Below, piece by piece: positions 7,178 to 15,420 of a stretch of DNA of 30,148 nt; positions within the stretch are counted from its first letter, which is position 1; each line of letters opens with the position of its first letter. The stretch covers positions 1 through 30,148 of IMG/VR virus record IMGVR_UViG_3300032285_001395. One strand, written 5' to 3'. The notes beneath the pieces are model-generated. The model saw only the letters and a list, made by a program, of their open reading frames with translations. It was not told the origin of the DNA and ran no database searches. The DNA is from a virus. The position numbers and the translations under genes are program-made.

Positions 7178-7964
7178 TGGTAAACCTTATTTCGATATGA
7201 CTCCTTACCTAGATATGGTCGGGTTCGATAACTTACAGCCTGAGATATTATCAGGATTTGCTTTAGCTAGACATCATGCCAAGGAAGGTACATGGATGGC
7301 TCCAGGTTTTACATTTGATGATATGAGCTATAGAGTAAGTTGGAAACCTATATACGAAGCTATGCAAGAGTTTATGGCCTTGCCAGATACAGACCCTATC
7401 AAGCAAGCAGGTTTAAAATTAATGCCCAAGGATTTTAAAAACTTTCAAGAACGTAATATATTCACACGTTACTTAAAAATGGCAATAGGCGCATATGATC
7501 CATACATTTACTACTACTTGTGGGAAGAAGGTTCTTGGGATGATAGAACTGCTCCACGCAAACTAACACCTGAAGCAACCTTCTTTCCAGAAACTGTTAA
7601 ATGGGTTGAAAGTTTAGTAGGCACAGTATTTGAAGACATCGGTCGTGTTATATTCTTCCACTGTGAAGCAGACGGCATACCATTTGAACACAGAGACCTA
7701 GATGCTAAGAATGGCGTTAACATAGTCAAACCGCACCGCAATGAGTTTATACATATTCGTCCTAATACTAAGAAAGCATTTTATTTGTGGGATCCTGAAA
7801 CTAAAGATAAAACATACTTGAATACTCGTGCCGCATGGTGGAACGATGTAGACTGGCATGGTGGTGAGCGTATTATGGAACAAAGCTATGGCCTACGTAT
7901 AGATGGCAAGTTTACAGAAGAATTTCGTAAACAATTAGGAATTGATCATTTAGAGACATACTAA
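7164..7964 (+). CDS. 2OG-Fe(II) oxygenase-like protein
   Basis: The 266-residue protein has an alpha-helical N-terminal half of unknown role and a C-terminal double-stranded beta-helix signature: 'GIPFEHRDLDAKNG' provides HxD (H176, D178), 'EFIHIRPNTKKAFYLWDPET' and 'TYLNTRAAWW' form strands, 'VDWHGGE' gives the distal histidine (H232) and 'SYGLRIDG' the arginine (R245). All the residues needed for Fe(II) and 2OG binding seem to be present. The truncated protein at 1-228 is a paralogue of its last 75 residues. The start has a good AAGGA ribosome site inside the upstream radical-SAM gene, and its stop overlaps the next start as TAATG. It sits in an operon of two radical-SAM genes, two oxygenases and an SGNH hydrolase. 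Confidence 0.7.
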   Translation: MHGINGKPYFDMTPYLDMVGFDNLQPEILSGFALARHHAKEGTWMAPGFTFDDMSYRVSWKPIYEAMQEFMALPDTDPIKQAGLKLMPKDFKNFQERNIFTRYLKMAIGAYDPYIYYYLWEEGSWDDRTAPRKLTPEATFFPETVKWVESLVGTVFEDIGRVIFFHCEADGIPFEHRDLDAKNGVNIVKPHRNEFIHIRPNTKKAFYLWDPETKDKTYLNTRAAWWNDVDWHGGERIMEQSYGLRIDGKFTEEFRKQLGIDHLETY

Positions 7965-8488
7965 TGAAGTTTATTGGCAATTATAAATCCTGGATTGAAG
8001 AACAGGGCATCATGGAACACTTAACTAGTTGCAAAGGCGATAATACCCCAGTATGGCAACCTGATAGATGGAAAGGCAATCCTATTTTAGAAAAATTTAC
8101 AGAAATGGCTCGTCCTGGATATTCTAACAATAAATTCTCTTTCCATCAGATGAATCCTAAATCTAAAGAAATGCAAGACTTTAAATGGTCGTTACCTGAT
8201 GTTCCTGAAAAAAGAACTAATGTCAATTGGTGGTTTGTAATGTTGTATCCTGGCGAGTTCCAAGCTATGCATATTGATCCACAACTAACTGAAGTTAGTA
8301 ATCCTGTACGATATACTATGTTCTTACAAGATTGGGAACCCGGACATATCTTTGTTTACGATGATAAAGTAGCCGCAAATTATAAAGCTGGAGACTTGTT
8401 TGAATGGAGTGATCCTATGACAATACACGGTCCTGCTAATATCGGATACAATACAAGATACACGCTACAGATTACTATGTACGATTAA
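7964..8488 (+). CDS. 2OG-Fe(II) oxygenase, compact aspartyl-hydroxylase-like
   Basis: The 174-residue protein contains the full oxygenase signature in its second half: 'WWFVMLYPGEFQAMHIDPQ' with HxD at H103 and D105, 'RYTMFLQDWEPGHIFVYDD', 'YKAGDLFEWSDPMTIHGP' with the distal histidine H155, and 'NTRYTLQITMYD' with R165. The strand 'PGhifvYdd ... yKaGDlfeW....iHg..N' resembles oxygenases that are common in marine phages. The first 80 residues have no recognisable motif. Its start codon overlaps the stop of the upstream oxygenase (TAATG), indicating coupled expression and perhaps sequential action. Substrate unknown. Confidence 0.75.
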   Translation: MKFIGNYKSWIEEQGIMEHLTSCKGDNTPVWQPDRWKGNPILEKFTEMARPGYSNNKFSFHQMNPKSKEMQDFKWSLPDVPEKRTNVNWWFVMLYPGEFQAMHIDPQLTEVSNPVRYTMFLQDWEPGHIFVYDDKVAANYKAGDLFEWSDPMTIHGPANIGYNTRYTLQITMYD

Positions 8489-8489
8489 T

Positions 8490-9317
8490 ATGTTAAGTCC
8501 TAAGTTAATAACATTCGCAAAAACTAAAAGTACATATCTTGTTAAGACTCCGGCAGACATGCTTCAATTTGGTTGCTTACAATATGCTATCAACAATGAG
8601 TACTTCGATGAGTACAGTAAGTTTGGATGGATTCCATATATCTCCGAAGAAGAAAAAAACAGTACAACAGATACTTCGTTTAGTTATTATATAAATGATA
8701 TTGGATTTAGAGGTACCTATCCAAGCATTGACGACAAAAAGCTAATGGCATTCTTTGGATGCAGTATAACGTTTGGTCAAGGGTTACCCGAAGATAAAAT
8801 CTATGCTGACCTAATTGCTCGTCACTATAACAAACAGTATTTAAATTTAGGAATTCCAGGTGCAGGTTGCCATCGAATAGCTTTAACATTTTCAGCGGCT
8901 GTTAAAGTGTGGGATATCGAAACAGCAGTTATAATGTTGCCACCATTTAGAAGATTTCATTATTGTGATGACGCTAATCATTTACAGTCAATCTTATTAA
9001 CTTCTACGGAAGAACAAGATGATTTAGAAAGTATAAGAAAAGACATTGTAAAACATTTTAGTGATCAATTCTTAGCGTCACAAGCTATAGATGCTATACA
9101 GTGGATTATAGATATTGCTAAGTCAAAACAAATTAAGCTAGTACTAGCTACGTGGGATTTAGATACGAGCCAGTTAGTCAAGCTAGCTTTTGATTTAGAT
9201 ACTCTCGTGTTCAATATTAGTGATAGGGCTAGAGACGGACATCCTGGAACGGTCTCGCATCAAACATTCGCTGATACTGTAATTAAAAGCCTAGCAAGTG
9301 GAACATGTATTTGTTAG
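8490..9317 (+). CDS. SGNH/GDSL-family hydrolase-like protein
   Basis: The 275-residue protein has an 80-residue N-terminal extension, then 'KKLMAFFGCSITFGQGLPEDKIY', a block I in which Gly-Cys-Ser replaces Gly-Asp-Ser (candidate nucleophile S92). 'YLNLGIPGAGCHRIAL' is the glycine-containing block II, and 'DGHPGTVSHQTFA' near the C-terminus is the block V with D249 and H251. This matches a family of SGNH-like proteins frequent in phage and surface-glycan loci, often acting as acyl-esterases on sugars or lipids. It starts two bases after the upstream oxygenase stop and overlaps the convergent gene by 35 nt. A second SGNH protein is encoded at 13545-14171. Confidence 0.75.
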   Translation: MLSPKLITFAKTKSTYLVKTPADMLQFGCLQYAINNEYFDEYSKFGWIPYISEEEKNSTTDTSFSYYINDIGFRGTYPSIDDKKLMAFFGCSITFGQGLPEDKIYADLIARHYNKQYLNLGIPGAGCHRIALTFSAAVKVWDIETAVIMLPPFRRFHYCDDANHLQSILLTSTEEQDDLESIRKDIVKHFSDQFLASQAIDAIQWIIDIAKSKQIKLVLATWDLDTSQLVKLAFDLDTLVFNISDRARDGHPGTVSHQTFADTVIKSLASGTCIC

Positions 9318-9774
9318 ATAAGCTACCATTAATGCCATTGTGCCATTCTCTATAGTTCTGCCATTCTAATACAGATCCCTGGATCTTATTATAATGATAC
9401 TCGTTACCTAATATGAATAACTGACCTACAGTAGGTTGGTTTATAAAAACAGAATAACGTTTTATAGTACCGTGTGTTAAATATTCTTTTTCGTTATCAT
9501 CAATGTCATAATGATAGCCAGTCATGTATCCAGGTTCAACACAACTGATCCAACTACGCAATGGTGTTATGTTAAGTTGTACAGCAAGCTCTGCTTCTAA
9601 ATCCTTAGTGTCATAATAGTTTGTCCACTTAACACTGTCTGTATTAAAATTACTATCCTTCCATAACTTTAGGATTTCTGCATATTCGGGATTATTCATA
9701 TTCCATCGTGTAGGATCAACTGTAACTACCCTACCGTCCTTGAGATTAGATATTACCGAGTCCCAATTAATCAT
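9283..9774 (-). CDS. 2OG-Fe(II) oxygenase-like protein
   Basis: The frame is open from 9825, but the start at 9774 (MINWDS) is preferred: it follows a GAAG element by nine bases and overlaps the upstream stop by 8 nt as ATGATTAA, like several other junctions here. An ATG at 9786 is possible. The 163-residue product has 'SCVEPGYMTGYHYDIDDNE' with HxD at H88 and D90, 'RYSVFINQPTVGQLFILGN' and 'EWQNYREWHNGINGS' with the distal histidine H145. At the 2OG-binding position there is a lysine (K155, 'NKYMFHLLGF') instead of arginine, as in some other branches of the superfamily. It is the last gene of the 12668-9283 operon and overlaps the convergent SGNH gene by 35 nt. Confidence 0.65.
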   Translation of the reverse strand: MINWDSVISNLKDGRVVTVDPTRWNMNNPEYAEILKLWKDSNFNTDSVKWTNYYDTKDLEAELAVQLNITPLRSWISCVEPGYMTGYHYDIDDNEKEYLTHGTIKRYSVFINQPTVGQLFILGNEYHYNKIQGSVLEWQNYREWHNGINGSLSNKYMFHLLGF

Positions 9775-10465
9775 TTTTATATACTTCATTAAAAATATCA
9801 GAGAACACAGTATTACCCCATGCACGTTCTTTCAGATGTTTTGTTATTGTAATTTCAAAAAACTTTTTAAAATCGATGTAACCTTTTTCATCAGTTGATT
9901 GATCAAATCGATAGGCTCCATCTTTACCTATAATCCCTTCGATTATTTTTCTTTCTATAAAACGTTCTTCATAAGGAATTACAGCATAGTTGTCAATAGT
10001 TTTTAATTGACCATCTTTTGAAATGTAAAAACAGTTTGGATATAAAGATACCTTCCAGAATTTATTTGCCTTTGTTGAAATGAAGAAATCTTTCATTTGT
10101 TCCTTCCAATTGGGTATCTCTGCATCCAAATCTCTACCCGGAGTAAACAAAACTTGTGATAGTGTTTCTTTATTCCATTCCATAAAGATTTTTCTGTTCT
10201 TAGTATCTACATCATACAGTATTGGAGTAGTTTTAAGATGCGACAGTTGAGTTAGGAATTTAACATCTCTATGAAAGAACCATTCTATCAAATCCTCAGG
10301 TACTATTATATCCTCATCTGGACGATATTCGGGATCAAAACAATAGTGCGCACACATTACTGTTTGATCCGGATTGACTCTAGGAGTATATAATAAGTTT
10401 GAAGTATGTGGTGTTCCTGTAGGATTTAGTTTGTGATAGTATTCCCAAGTGCTAGTATCTGTCAT
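9767..10465 (-). CDS. Kinase-like protein, probably inactive; paralogue of the 4357 gene
   Basis: The start at 10465 is chosen because GGAG precedes it by six bases and the ATG overlaps the upstream TGA as ATGA; a longer reading frame begins at 10477. The 232-residue protein shares with the 4357-5046 product an early 'SNLLYTPRVNPD' block, a 'PNWKEQMKDFF' helix and the loop 'WKVSLYPNCFYISKDG' followed by 'QLKTIDNYA'. Aligned with kinase-like folds, the catalytic aspartate is missing (VSLYPN), while the loop Asn (N144) and the metal-binding Asp (D158) are retained. A binding or scaffolding role, or an atypical transferase, is plausible. The glycine-rich loop is not obvious. Confidence 0.5.
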   Translation of the reverse strand: MTDTSTWEYYHKLNPTGTPHTSNLLYTPRVNPDQTVMCAHYCFDPEYRPDEDIIVPEDLIEWFFHRDVKFLTQLSHLKTTPILYDVDTKNRKIFMEWNKETLSQVLFTPGRDLDAEIPNWKEQMKDFFISTKANKFWKVSLYPNCFYISKDGQLKTIDNYAVIPYEERFIERKIIEGIIGKDGAYRFDQSTDEKGYIDFKKFFEITITKHLKERAWGNTVFSDIFNEVYKND

Positions 10466-12006
10466 TGTTTGCTCCAATTTAATTTTTTGTTAATGTATGA
10501 TTGTACTTGATCTTTAAACTTTTGATCAGATGTATCTATATCTGATAATTTGTAATCGTATATGCTTTCATAGGAATTTGTCTCGTGATATGCAAATAGT
10601 CTATCAGACAAGAACGGATTACATCCTCTAAGTCCTATAAAGCCTGCTTCTGAATAAAACTCTTGAACTAACGATTCAGCTTGATACCAATCCATTGTAT
10701 CGTGCTTCCAAATAACGACATCGTTTCTAGTACTACCTACACCACCACCACGTGGAGTCGTAGATTTGAATACAACATTGCCTCTGCTGTCTTTAGTTAC
10801 TTCGTATCCTGGATTTTGTCTTGCTTCTAATTTAACTAATCCATTGCTTACTAATTCTTTTGTAAACTTACTTTGATTAGTAAGTGTTTCATCATAGTCA
10901 GGTACTTCTAATATATGTGCGCTGGCACTTTGTCTAGTCCAATTAGTGTTAAGCCATTCCAATGAATGATGCCATGACTCTGTAGTCTCACCCGGAATCC
11001 CGCATATCATTTGTATGTTAGCTCTATAGCGTCTAGGAGCATGAATGTCTGTATATTCTTGAAAGTCTAATAATCCTTGTTGTAACTTGTCAGGGTCCAT
11101 GCCCTTACGTACAAGTTTGCCAGCGGCATGATTAAATGTTTCAATGCCCATTGAATGTCCTAGGAAGCCTAGTCTAATATAAGTGTCCCAGTGTTCTCGA
11201 TGTTTAACGACTAAGTCGCCGCGGGCAAATCCACATATCCAAGGATTGTATCCTAGTTCATCTACTGCGTCTGCATACTTCTGTAGTTTCTCAGGACGGT
11301 CATTAAATGTTTCATCCATTACACGCCAATTAACGATACCCCACTTTTCAAATCCAGACTGCATTTGTAGTTTGAATTGTTCTTTGCTTACACTAACATC
11401 TTTAGCTTGTCCAATGATAGGAAAGTTACAGTAGCTACAACTAAACATACAACCACGTGCTGTTTCAATTTGCGGACATTCCCAGGGCATCATAAAATCT
11501 CGAGTTTCATAATCTACAAGGTAACTATCCAATGGCGCACTAGGATAATGATGTAGTCCACGTATAACTTTCTTACTGCCAAAGAAAGCAGAGTCTGTCA
11601 TTAAAGGTGCGCCCAGTGTACCGATTAAATGTTGGCATAATGCTAATACAGCATTTTCACCGTAACTATCTACCCAGTAGTCGACATTATCTGCAGGCGT
11701 AGTCAGTGCGTTGTTTCCACCAACTACAACAGGGATACTAGGGTATTCTTGTTTTAACCAATTAATAAATTCGTTTAAATATGGGCTCCACGGATTTAAA
11801 AATGCAGTACCAAAACAAAACATTACAGTCTTATCAGTCGTTCTACTTTGAACTAACTCTTGTAGTTCTTCTAAAGACCAAAATGCTGTAAAGTCTATCA
11901 CTTCGGCATCCCAATCATTCATTCGCAAGTATGTAGCCACTCGGTGTGTCCATAGGATCCTTTCCCATCGCTTGCCAGTTAAGGAAAAGAATAATGCATG
12001 ATTCAT
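10462..12006 (-). CDS. B12-binding-type radical SAM protein without the cobalamin histidine motif
   Basis: The 514-residue protein has the two-domain plan of cobalamin-type radical-SAM enzymes. The N-terminal 130 residues form a Rossmann-like domain ('TVMFCFGTAFLNP', 'SIPVVVGGNNAL'), followed by 'CPQIETARGCMFSCSYCNFP' with CX3CX2C at C186, C190 and C193, then 'VMDETFNDRPEKLQKY', the acidic strand typical of this class, and 'IQMICGIPGETTESWHHSL'. The DxHxxG motif that ligates cobalamin is not found in the N-terminal domain, so it probably does not bind B12 in the base-off/His-on manner. The C-terminal 130 residues are unfamiliar. It overlaps both neighbouring genes by 4 nt, in an operon with an oxygenase and a kinase-like gene. 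Confidence 0.85.
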   Translation of the reverse strand: MNHALFFSLTGKRWERILWTHRVATYLRMNDWDAEVIDFTAFWSLEELQELVQSRTTDKTVMFCFGTAFLNPWSPYLNEFINWLKQEYPSIPVVVGGNNALTTPADNVDYWVDSYGENAVLALCQHLIGTLGAPLMTDSAFFGSKKVIRGLHHYPSAPLDSYLVDYETRDFMMPWECPQIETARGCMFSCSYCNFPIIGQAKDVSVSKEQFKLQMQSGFEKWGIVNWRVMDETFNDRPEKLQKYADAVDELGYNPWICGFARGDLVVKHREHWDTYIRLGFLGHSMGIETFNHAAGKLVRKGMDPDKLQQGLLDFQEYTDIHAPRRYRANIQMICGIPGETTESWHHSLEWLNTNWTRQSASAHILEVPDYDETLTNQSKFTKELVSNGLVKLEARQNPGYEVTKDSRGNVVFKSTTPRGGGVGSTRNDVVIWKHDTMDWYQAESLVQEFYSEAGFIGLRGCNPFLSDRLFAYHETNSYESIYDYKLSDIDTSDQKFKDQVQSYINKKLNWSKQ

Positions 12007-12668
12007 AGTATTTTAAATTCTTCTGGTAACATACGTTTAAATGATTCTAATCGATCCTGCTCTATATTAAATTTTATTGTCACAGCACCTTGTGTAAAAC
12101 TGTTTATGAATCCTGCTTTGTTTGCATCGTTAAACCAAGGACTCATCGTATTGTCAAACAGGAATCTGGCATGATTAGGATTATCCATACTAGTAGCTAA
12201 TGATACTTCGACTGGGTTTTTTAGTTTATTCTTTTTTAGTAATTTTCTAACTACTAACTGGACTCTAGCTTTACGACCAAAGTTAGTAGCAGTATGTAGA
12301 AAACTTGCATCCATATCATACCAAATACCATCCTGTGTGAGTGGGTGCATGATATCTCTAACTAAGTCTATTAGATAGCTGTTGTCGCCTAGTATATTCA
12401 AATGGTAACGGTCATCTATGTCGGCATGCGTTTGGTAGCATTGGCCTGGATCCAAAATAATAATCCTTGCTTCACCTTTGACCGCAGGCAAACTGTTATA
12501 AAGTGTTTCCCAAACTGTGCCTTTATATTCATCTTTGATGATCCACGGATCGTAAAAGAAATCACCGGTTGGCTGATTGATGGTTGTTTTCATTGCACCT
12601 TTTGGTAAATGGTTACAAGCCTCTTGATATAATTTTGGATCGACTGTATAATTAGTAGGAGTGAGCAT
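12003..12668 (-). CDS. Aspartyl/asparaginyl hydroxylase-like 2OG oxygenase
   Basis: The 221-residue protein contains 'ARIIILDPGQCYQTHADIDDRYHLNI', giving HxD at H81 and D83, then 'SYLIDL', an aspartate-rich turn 'DGIWYDMDASFLHTATN' with the distal histidine H125, and 'KARVQLVVRKLL' with R135. This order and spacing match cupin-type hydroxylases related to the aspartyl/asparaginyl family. The last 75 residues ('LATSMDNPNHARFLFDN', 'GFINSFTQGAVTIKFN') form an additional unrecognised domain. No ribosome-binding site is evident before the ATG at 12668. It heads a four-gene minus-strand operon (oxygenase, radical SAM, kinase-like, oxygenase) and overlaps the next gene by 4 nt. Confidence 0.75.
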   Translation of the reverse strand: MLTPTNYTVDPKLYQEACNHLPKGAMKTTINQPTGDFFYDPWIIKDEYKGTVWETLYNSLPAVKGEARIIILDPGQCYQTHADIDDRYHLNILGDNSYLIDLVRDIMHPLTQDGIWYDMDASFLHTATNFGRKARVQLVVRKLLKKNKLKNPVEVSLATSMDNPNHARFLFDNTMSPWFNDANKAGFINSFTQGAVTIKFNIEQDRLESFKRMLPEEFKIL

Positions 12669-12706
12669 GAAATATTTATGTGCTACTATAATGATGTAAA
12701 TAAAAC

Positions 12707-13552
12707 ATGAAAACTAAAATCGCACCAGAATACGATCCAAAATTTTTAGAAACAGAAAGACCTCAACCCCTAGTAGATAATCAAATTGAATCGTTGATTC
12801 AAGAGGTAATGTCTGGTAAATTGGATAAGGATATTAGCGATCAAGTCTATACTAATTTCAAAAAGGAAATGACCGCTTGGTTGTTACAGTCTAAACTTAA
12901 TACAATTACAGGACTAGATGATTTCAATCGAGTAGATATCATAAATGGATGTACACAGTTTATAGACACAACCTACATGAATGGTCCTGTACAAGTACTA
13001 GCAGGCGACTATAGATATCATACTCGTCTAGGGAACTGGTATACATATCCTGGATTTTTAAATCAAGAAAAACAACTAGTTCTAGCGTGGCCGTTTCCTA
13101 GTACCGGCGACACTCACGAACAGATAACGGAGATATTAGATGAAGCGAGAGACAAAGGTATTAGTGTACATGTGGATGGCGCTTGGTTTACTTGCTGTCG
13201 CGGAATTAACTTTGATGTATCTCATCCTGCAATCAGGTCTGTAGGTATAAGTTTGAGTAAAGGATTAGGACTAGGGTGGAATAGGATCGGCTTACGCTGG
13301 ACTAAGGACACAAGTGCAGATGCTGTTACTATAATGAATGATTTTAACATGAACCTCAGAGCCCCTGCTATGATCGGATTGCATTTCATTCGTAACTTGC
13401 CAGCCGACTACTTGTGGAATACACACGGAGAACAATACTATAAAGTATGTTCAGATTTTGATTTGACTCCCACTAAGAGTATCTACTTAGCATTGCGAGA
13501 CGGTCATCCGGTTGGTGTGAGTCCTCTTATAAGGTATCTCGATAATGTCTAG
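12707..13552 (+). CDS. Short PLP-dependent (fold type I) aminotransferase-like protein
   Basis: The 281-residue protein carries the core of a fold type I PLP enzyme: 'GISVHVDGAWFTCCRGINFD' has the aspartate (D157) that would contact the pyridine nitrogen, and 'SVGISLSKGLGLGWNRIGLRW' supplies the Schiff-base lysine (K185) and a nearby arginine (R193). 'DIINGCTQFIDTTYMNG' may be the phosphate-binding turn. Typical aminotransferases are about 400 residues, so the large domain is reduced and the C-terminal small domain is mostly missing. It may act as a heteromer, as a lyase or desulfurase-like enzyme, or be degenerate. It begins a plus-strand operon with an SGNH hydrolase and two radical-SAM genes, overlapping the next gene by 8 nt (ATGTCTAG). 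Confidence 0.65.
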   Translation: MKTKIAPEYDPKFLETERPQPLVDNQIESLIQEVMSGKLDKDISDQVYTNFKKEMTAWLLQSKLNTITGLDDFNRVDIINGCTQFIDTTYMNGPVQVLAGDYRYHTRLGNWYTYPGFLNQEKQLVLAWPFPSTGDTHEQITEILDEARDKGISVHVDGAWFTCCRGINFDVSHPAIRSVGISLSKGLGLGWNRIGLRWTKDTSADAVTIMNDFNMNLRAPAMIGLHFIRNLPADYLWNTHGEQYYKVCSDFDLTPTKSIYLALRDGHPVGVSPLIRYLDNV

Positions 13553-14171
13553 ATTAATAACGTTCGGAGATAGTTTTACCTACGGACACGGATTGGCAGA
13601 TTGCCACGTTGCTCCTGATCTAGCCGGAACTAATCCTAGTGAACTTGCATGGCCTGCTTTATTAGGAAATAAATTAGGTATGACAGTAGTTAATGAATCA
13701 AAGCCGGGTAACAGCAATATAGAAATATTAAGAGACATTTTAAATTTTAAAGATATCCTACCGACAGATCTAGTAGTCGTAGGGTGGACTTTTGTAGTAA
13801 GAGATTATATTTTTAAAAAAAACTTATTAGGGTTTGATACTTCTTTTAAAGTAAGCCCTTGGACTAAAGACACAGGATTTATTAAAAATTGGCTTTCAGT
13901 GCATAACAACTATGATCTGTCAATCCGATCTGGATTGAATATGCATCATGCGAGCTGTTTCTTAAAAACTAAAAATGTACAACAATATCATTTCTGTGCC
14001 CATCAAGAGTTGTTTGATGTAATGCCTGAGTTTACACTAGTTCCTGAAAATTTTATAGATGGAAAAATATTGCCAAGGATAGACAAGGCATTTGATAATA
14101 GTCATCCCGGACCTCTAAGTCATCAGCAGGCCGCTAACAAATTATATGAGACCATTAATGAATCAAAGTAA
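13545..14171 (+). CDS. SGNH/GDSL-family hydrolase
   Basis: The 208-residue protein has a textbook block I, 'LITFGDSFTYGHGLAD', with nucleophile S10 directly at the N-terminus, 'VVNESKPGNSNIEILRD' with the oxyanion glycine and asparagine, and 'DNSHPGPLSHQQAA' with the Asp-x-x-His pair D184 and H187. The catalytic triad therefore looks complete, unlike the more divergent SGNH protein at 8490. No signal peptide is visible, so it should be cytoplasmic. Likely reactions are O-acetyl or other ester hydrolysis on a sugar, lipid or peptide intermediate, but the substrate is not indicated. It overlaps the radical-SAM gene downstream by 14 nt. Confidence 0.8.
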   Translation: MSRLITFGDSFTYGHGLADCHVAPDLAGTNPSELAWPALLGNKLGMTVVNESKPGNSNIEILRDILNFKDILPTDLVVVGWTFVVRDYIFKKNLLGFDTSFKVSPWTKDTGFIKNWLSVHNNYDLSIRSGLNMHHASCFLKTKNVQQYHFCAHQELFDVMPEFTLVPENFIDGKILPRIDKAFDNSHPGPLSHQQAANKLYETINESK

Positions 14172-15420
14172 AACATTTTGTATGCATCCGTTTACAGGAC
14201 TAGCCACTAGAGAAGATGGTGCTGTACAGGCATGTTGTCGTAGCCATCCTGTCGGATTTATACAGGAACAAACCTTAGAAGAAATCTGGAACAATGATAC
14301 AATGAAACGTATACGTAAGTCAGTACTTACAGACATACGTCCACCAGAATGTGATCAGTGTTTCAGTCTAGAGGATCAAGGTGTCGAATCATTACGACAG
14401 CGTCATGTGAACGGTCGTATACCCGAAGCTAGGGTCAAGCTATATCCTAATGCGTTAGATGCGTTATGTGAAGATTATAGTATGCCGTTTGAAATTCCTA
14501 CTATAGAGTTAAAATTAAATAATTTGTGTAACCTAGCATGTCGCATGTGCCATCCAATGGATAGTACAAGTTGGAATGACTGGAGTGAGGTTAAAGAGTT
14601 TTATAAAGCAGAAGGCAACATCATGTATGCTATTGTTGAAAAACATGATTTAGAAAACAAACCACATTTAGATAAGTTTCAAGATAATCCAGAATGGTGG
14701 GCTAGTTTAGAAAAGTTATTGCCTTACTTCCGTCGTGTAGAGTTTGCAGGTGGCGAACCATTAATGGATCCGCAACACTATCGCATACTTGACATGCTCG
14801 CCCCATATGGTCATCAAATAGAAATTAAGTACGCAACTAACTTAACTATGCTAGGTAAAAGTAATCGCAATGTTTGGGAGTACTGGCCTAAGTTTAAATC
14901 AATCGCAGTTAACGTTAGTATAGATGGAATTCAAGATAGCTATGAATATGTTCGTACTAATGCTCGTTGGGCTGAACTCATTAACAATATTAGACAAATA
15001 CAAACTATTCCTAACATCAGTCGTATTGTAGGTGCTGTTACAGTACAAGTAAGCAATGTAATGGTGTTGGATAAAATAATAGAATATTTTTTAGATAACA
15101 TCGGAATCGTATTTCATACACATCGAGTAGCATATCCTAAAGTACTAAGTGCCCAGGTATTGCCTAAACCATTGAAGGCATTAGCTATTCAAAGATTAGA
15201 AGCAATCAAACTTCGTGTTCCAGATTTTAAAATGGTCAAGCAACACCCTGAACTATTAGCGTATACTCTAGGACAAATACAAGACAATATAAATTATATC
15301 AATGCTATCGATCAAAGCGATAAGTGGGAAGACTGTGTAGAATTTAATCGTAGATTAGATGCTAGTAGAAACAGTAAATCTTTTACAGATGTTACTATGG
15401 AGTTTAAAGACTATGTTTAA
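14158..15420 (+). CDS. Twitch domain-containing radical SAM protein, copy 1
   Basis: The ATG at 14158 is preferred over 14146 because a GAGA element precedes it at suitable spacing. The 420-residue protein starts with a cysteine-rich SPASM/twitch-like module before the catalytic domain: C8 ('FCMHPFTGLATREDG'), C26-C27, 'LEEIWNND.MK.IRK', then C65 and C68 ('PPECDQCFSLE'). The radical-SAM motif follows at C124, C128 and C131 ('NLCNLACRMCHP'), then 'FAGGEPLMDPQH', 'KYATNLTML' and 'VNVSIDG'. N-terminal-twitch radical-SAM proteins usually modify peptides or proteins, but no precursor peptide is visible nearby. It is paralogous to the minus-strand gene at 17314-18726 and overlaps the next gene by 8 nt. 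Confidence 0.85.
   Translation: MNQSKTFCMHPFTGLATREDGAVQACCRSHPVGFIQEQTLEEIWNNDTMKRIRKSVLTDIRPPECDQCFSLEDQGVESLRQRHVNGRIPEARVKLYPNALDALCEDYSMPFEIPTIELKLNNLCNLACRMCHPMDSTSWNDWSEVKEFYKAEGNIMYAIVEKHDLENKPHLDKFQDNPEWWASLEKLLPYFRRVEFAGGEPLMDPQHYRILDMLAPYGHQIEIKYATNLTMLGKSNRNVWEYWPKFKSIAVNVSIDGIQDSYEYVRTNARWAELINNIRQIQTIPNISRIVGAVTVQVSNVMVLDKIIEYFLDNIGIVFHTHRVAYPKVLSAQVLPKPLKALAIQRLEAIKLRVPDFKMVKQHPELLAYTLGQIQDNINYINAIDQSDKWEDCVEFNRRLDASRNSKSFTDVTMEFKDYV

Noticed and set aside
12673-12680. CATAAATA on the minus strand as a late promoter
   Set aside because: It is only five bases from the start codon at 12668, which would put the transcript start inside the gene.
12687-12692. TATAAT in the 12669-12706 divergent gap as a promoter for the PLP-like gene
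   Set aside because: The bases 16-18 upstream (around 12663-12669) do not resemble TTGACA and there is no extended -10 TG, so it was not annotated; a chance match is likely in AT-rich DNA.
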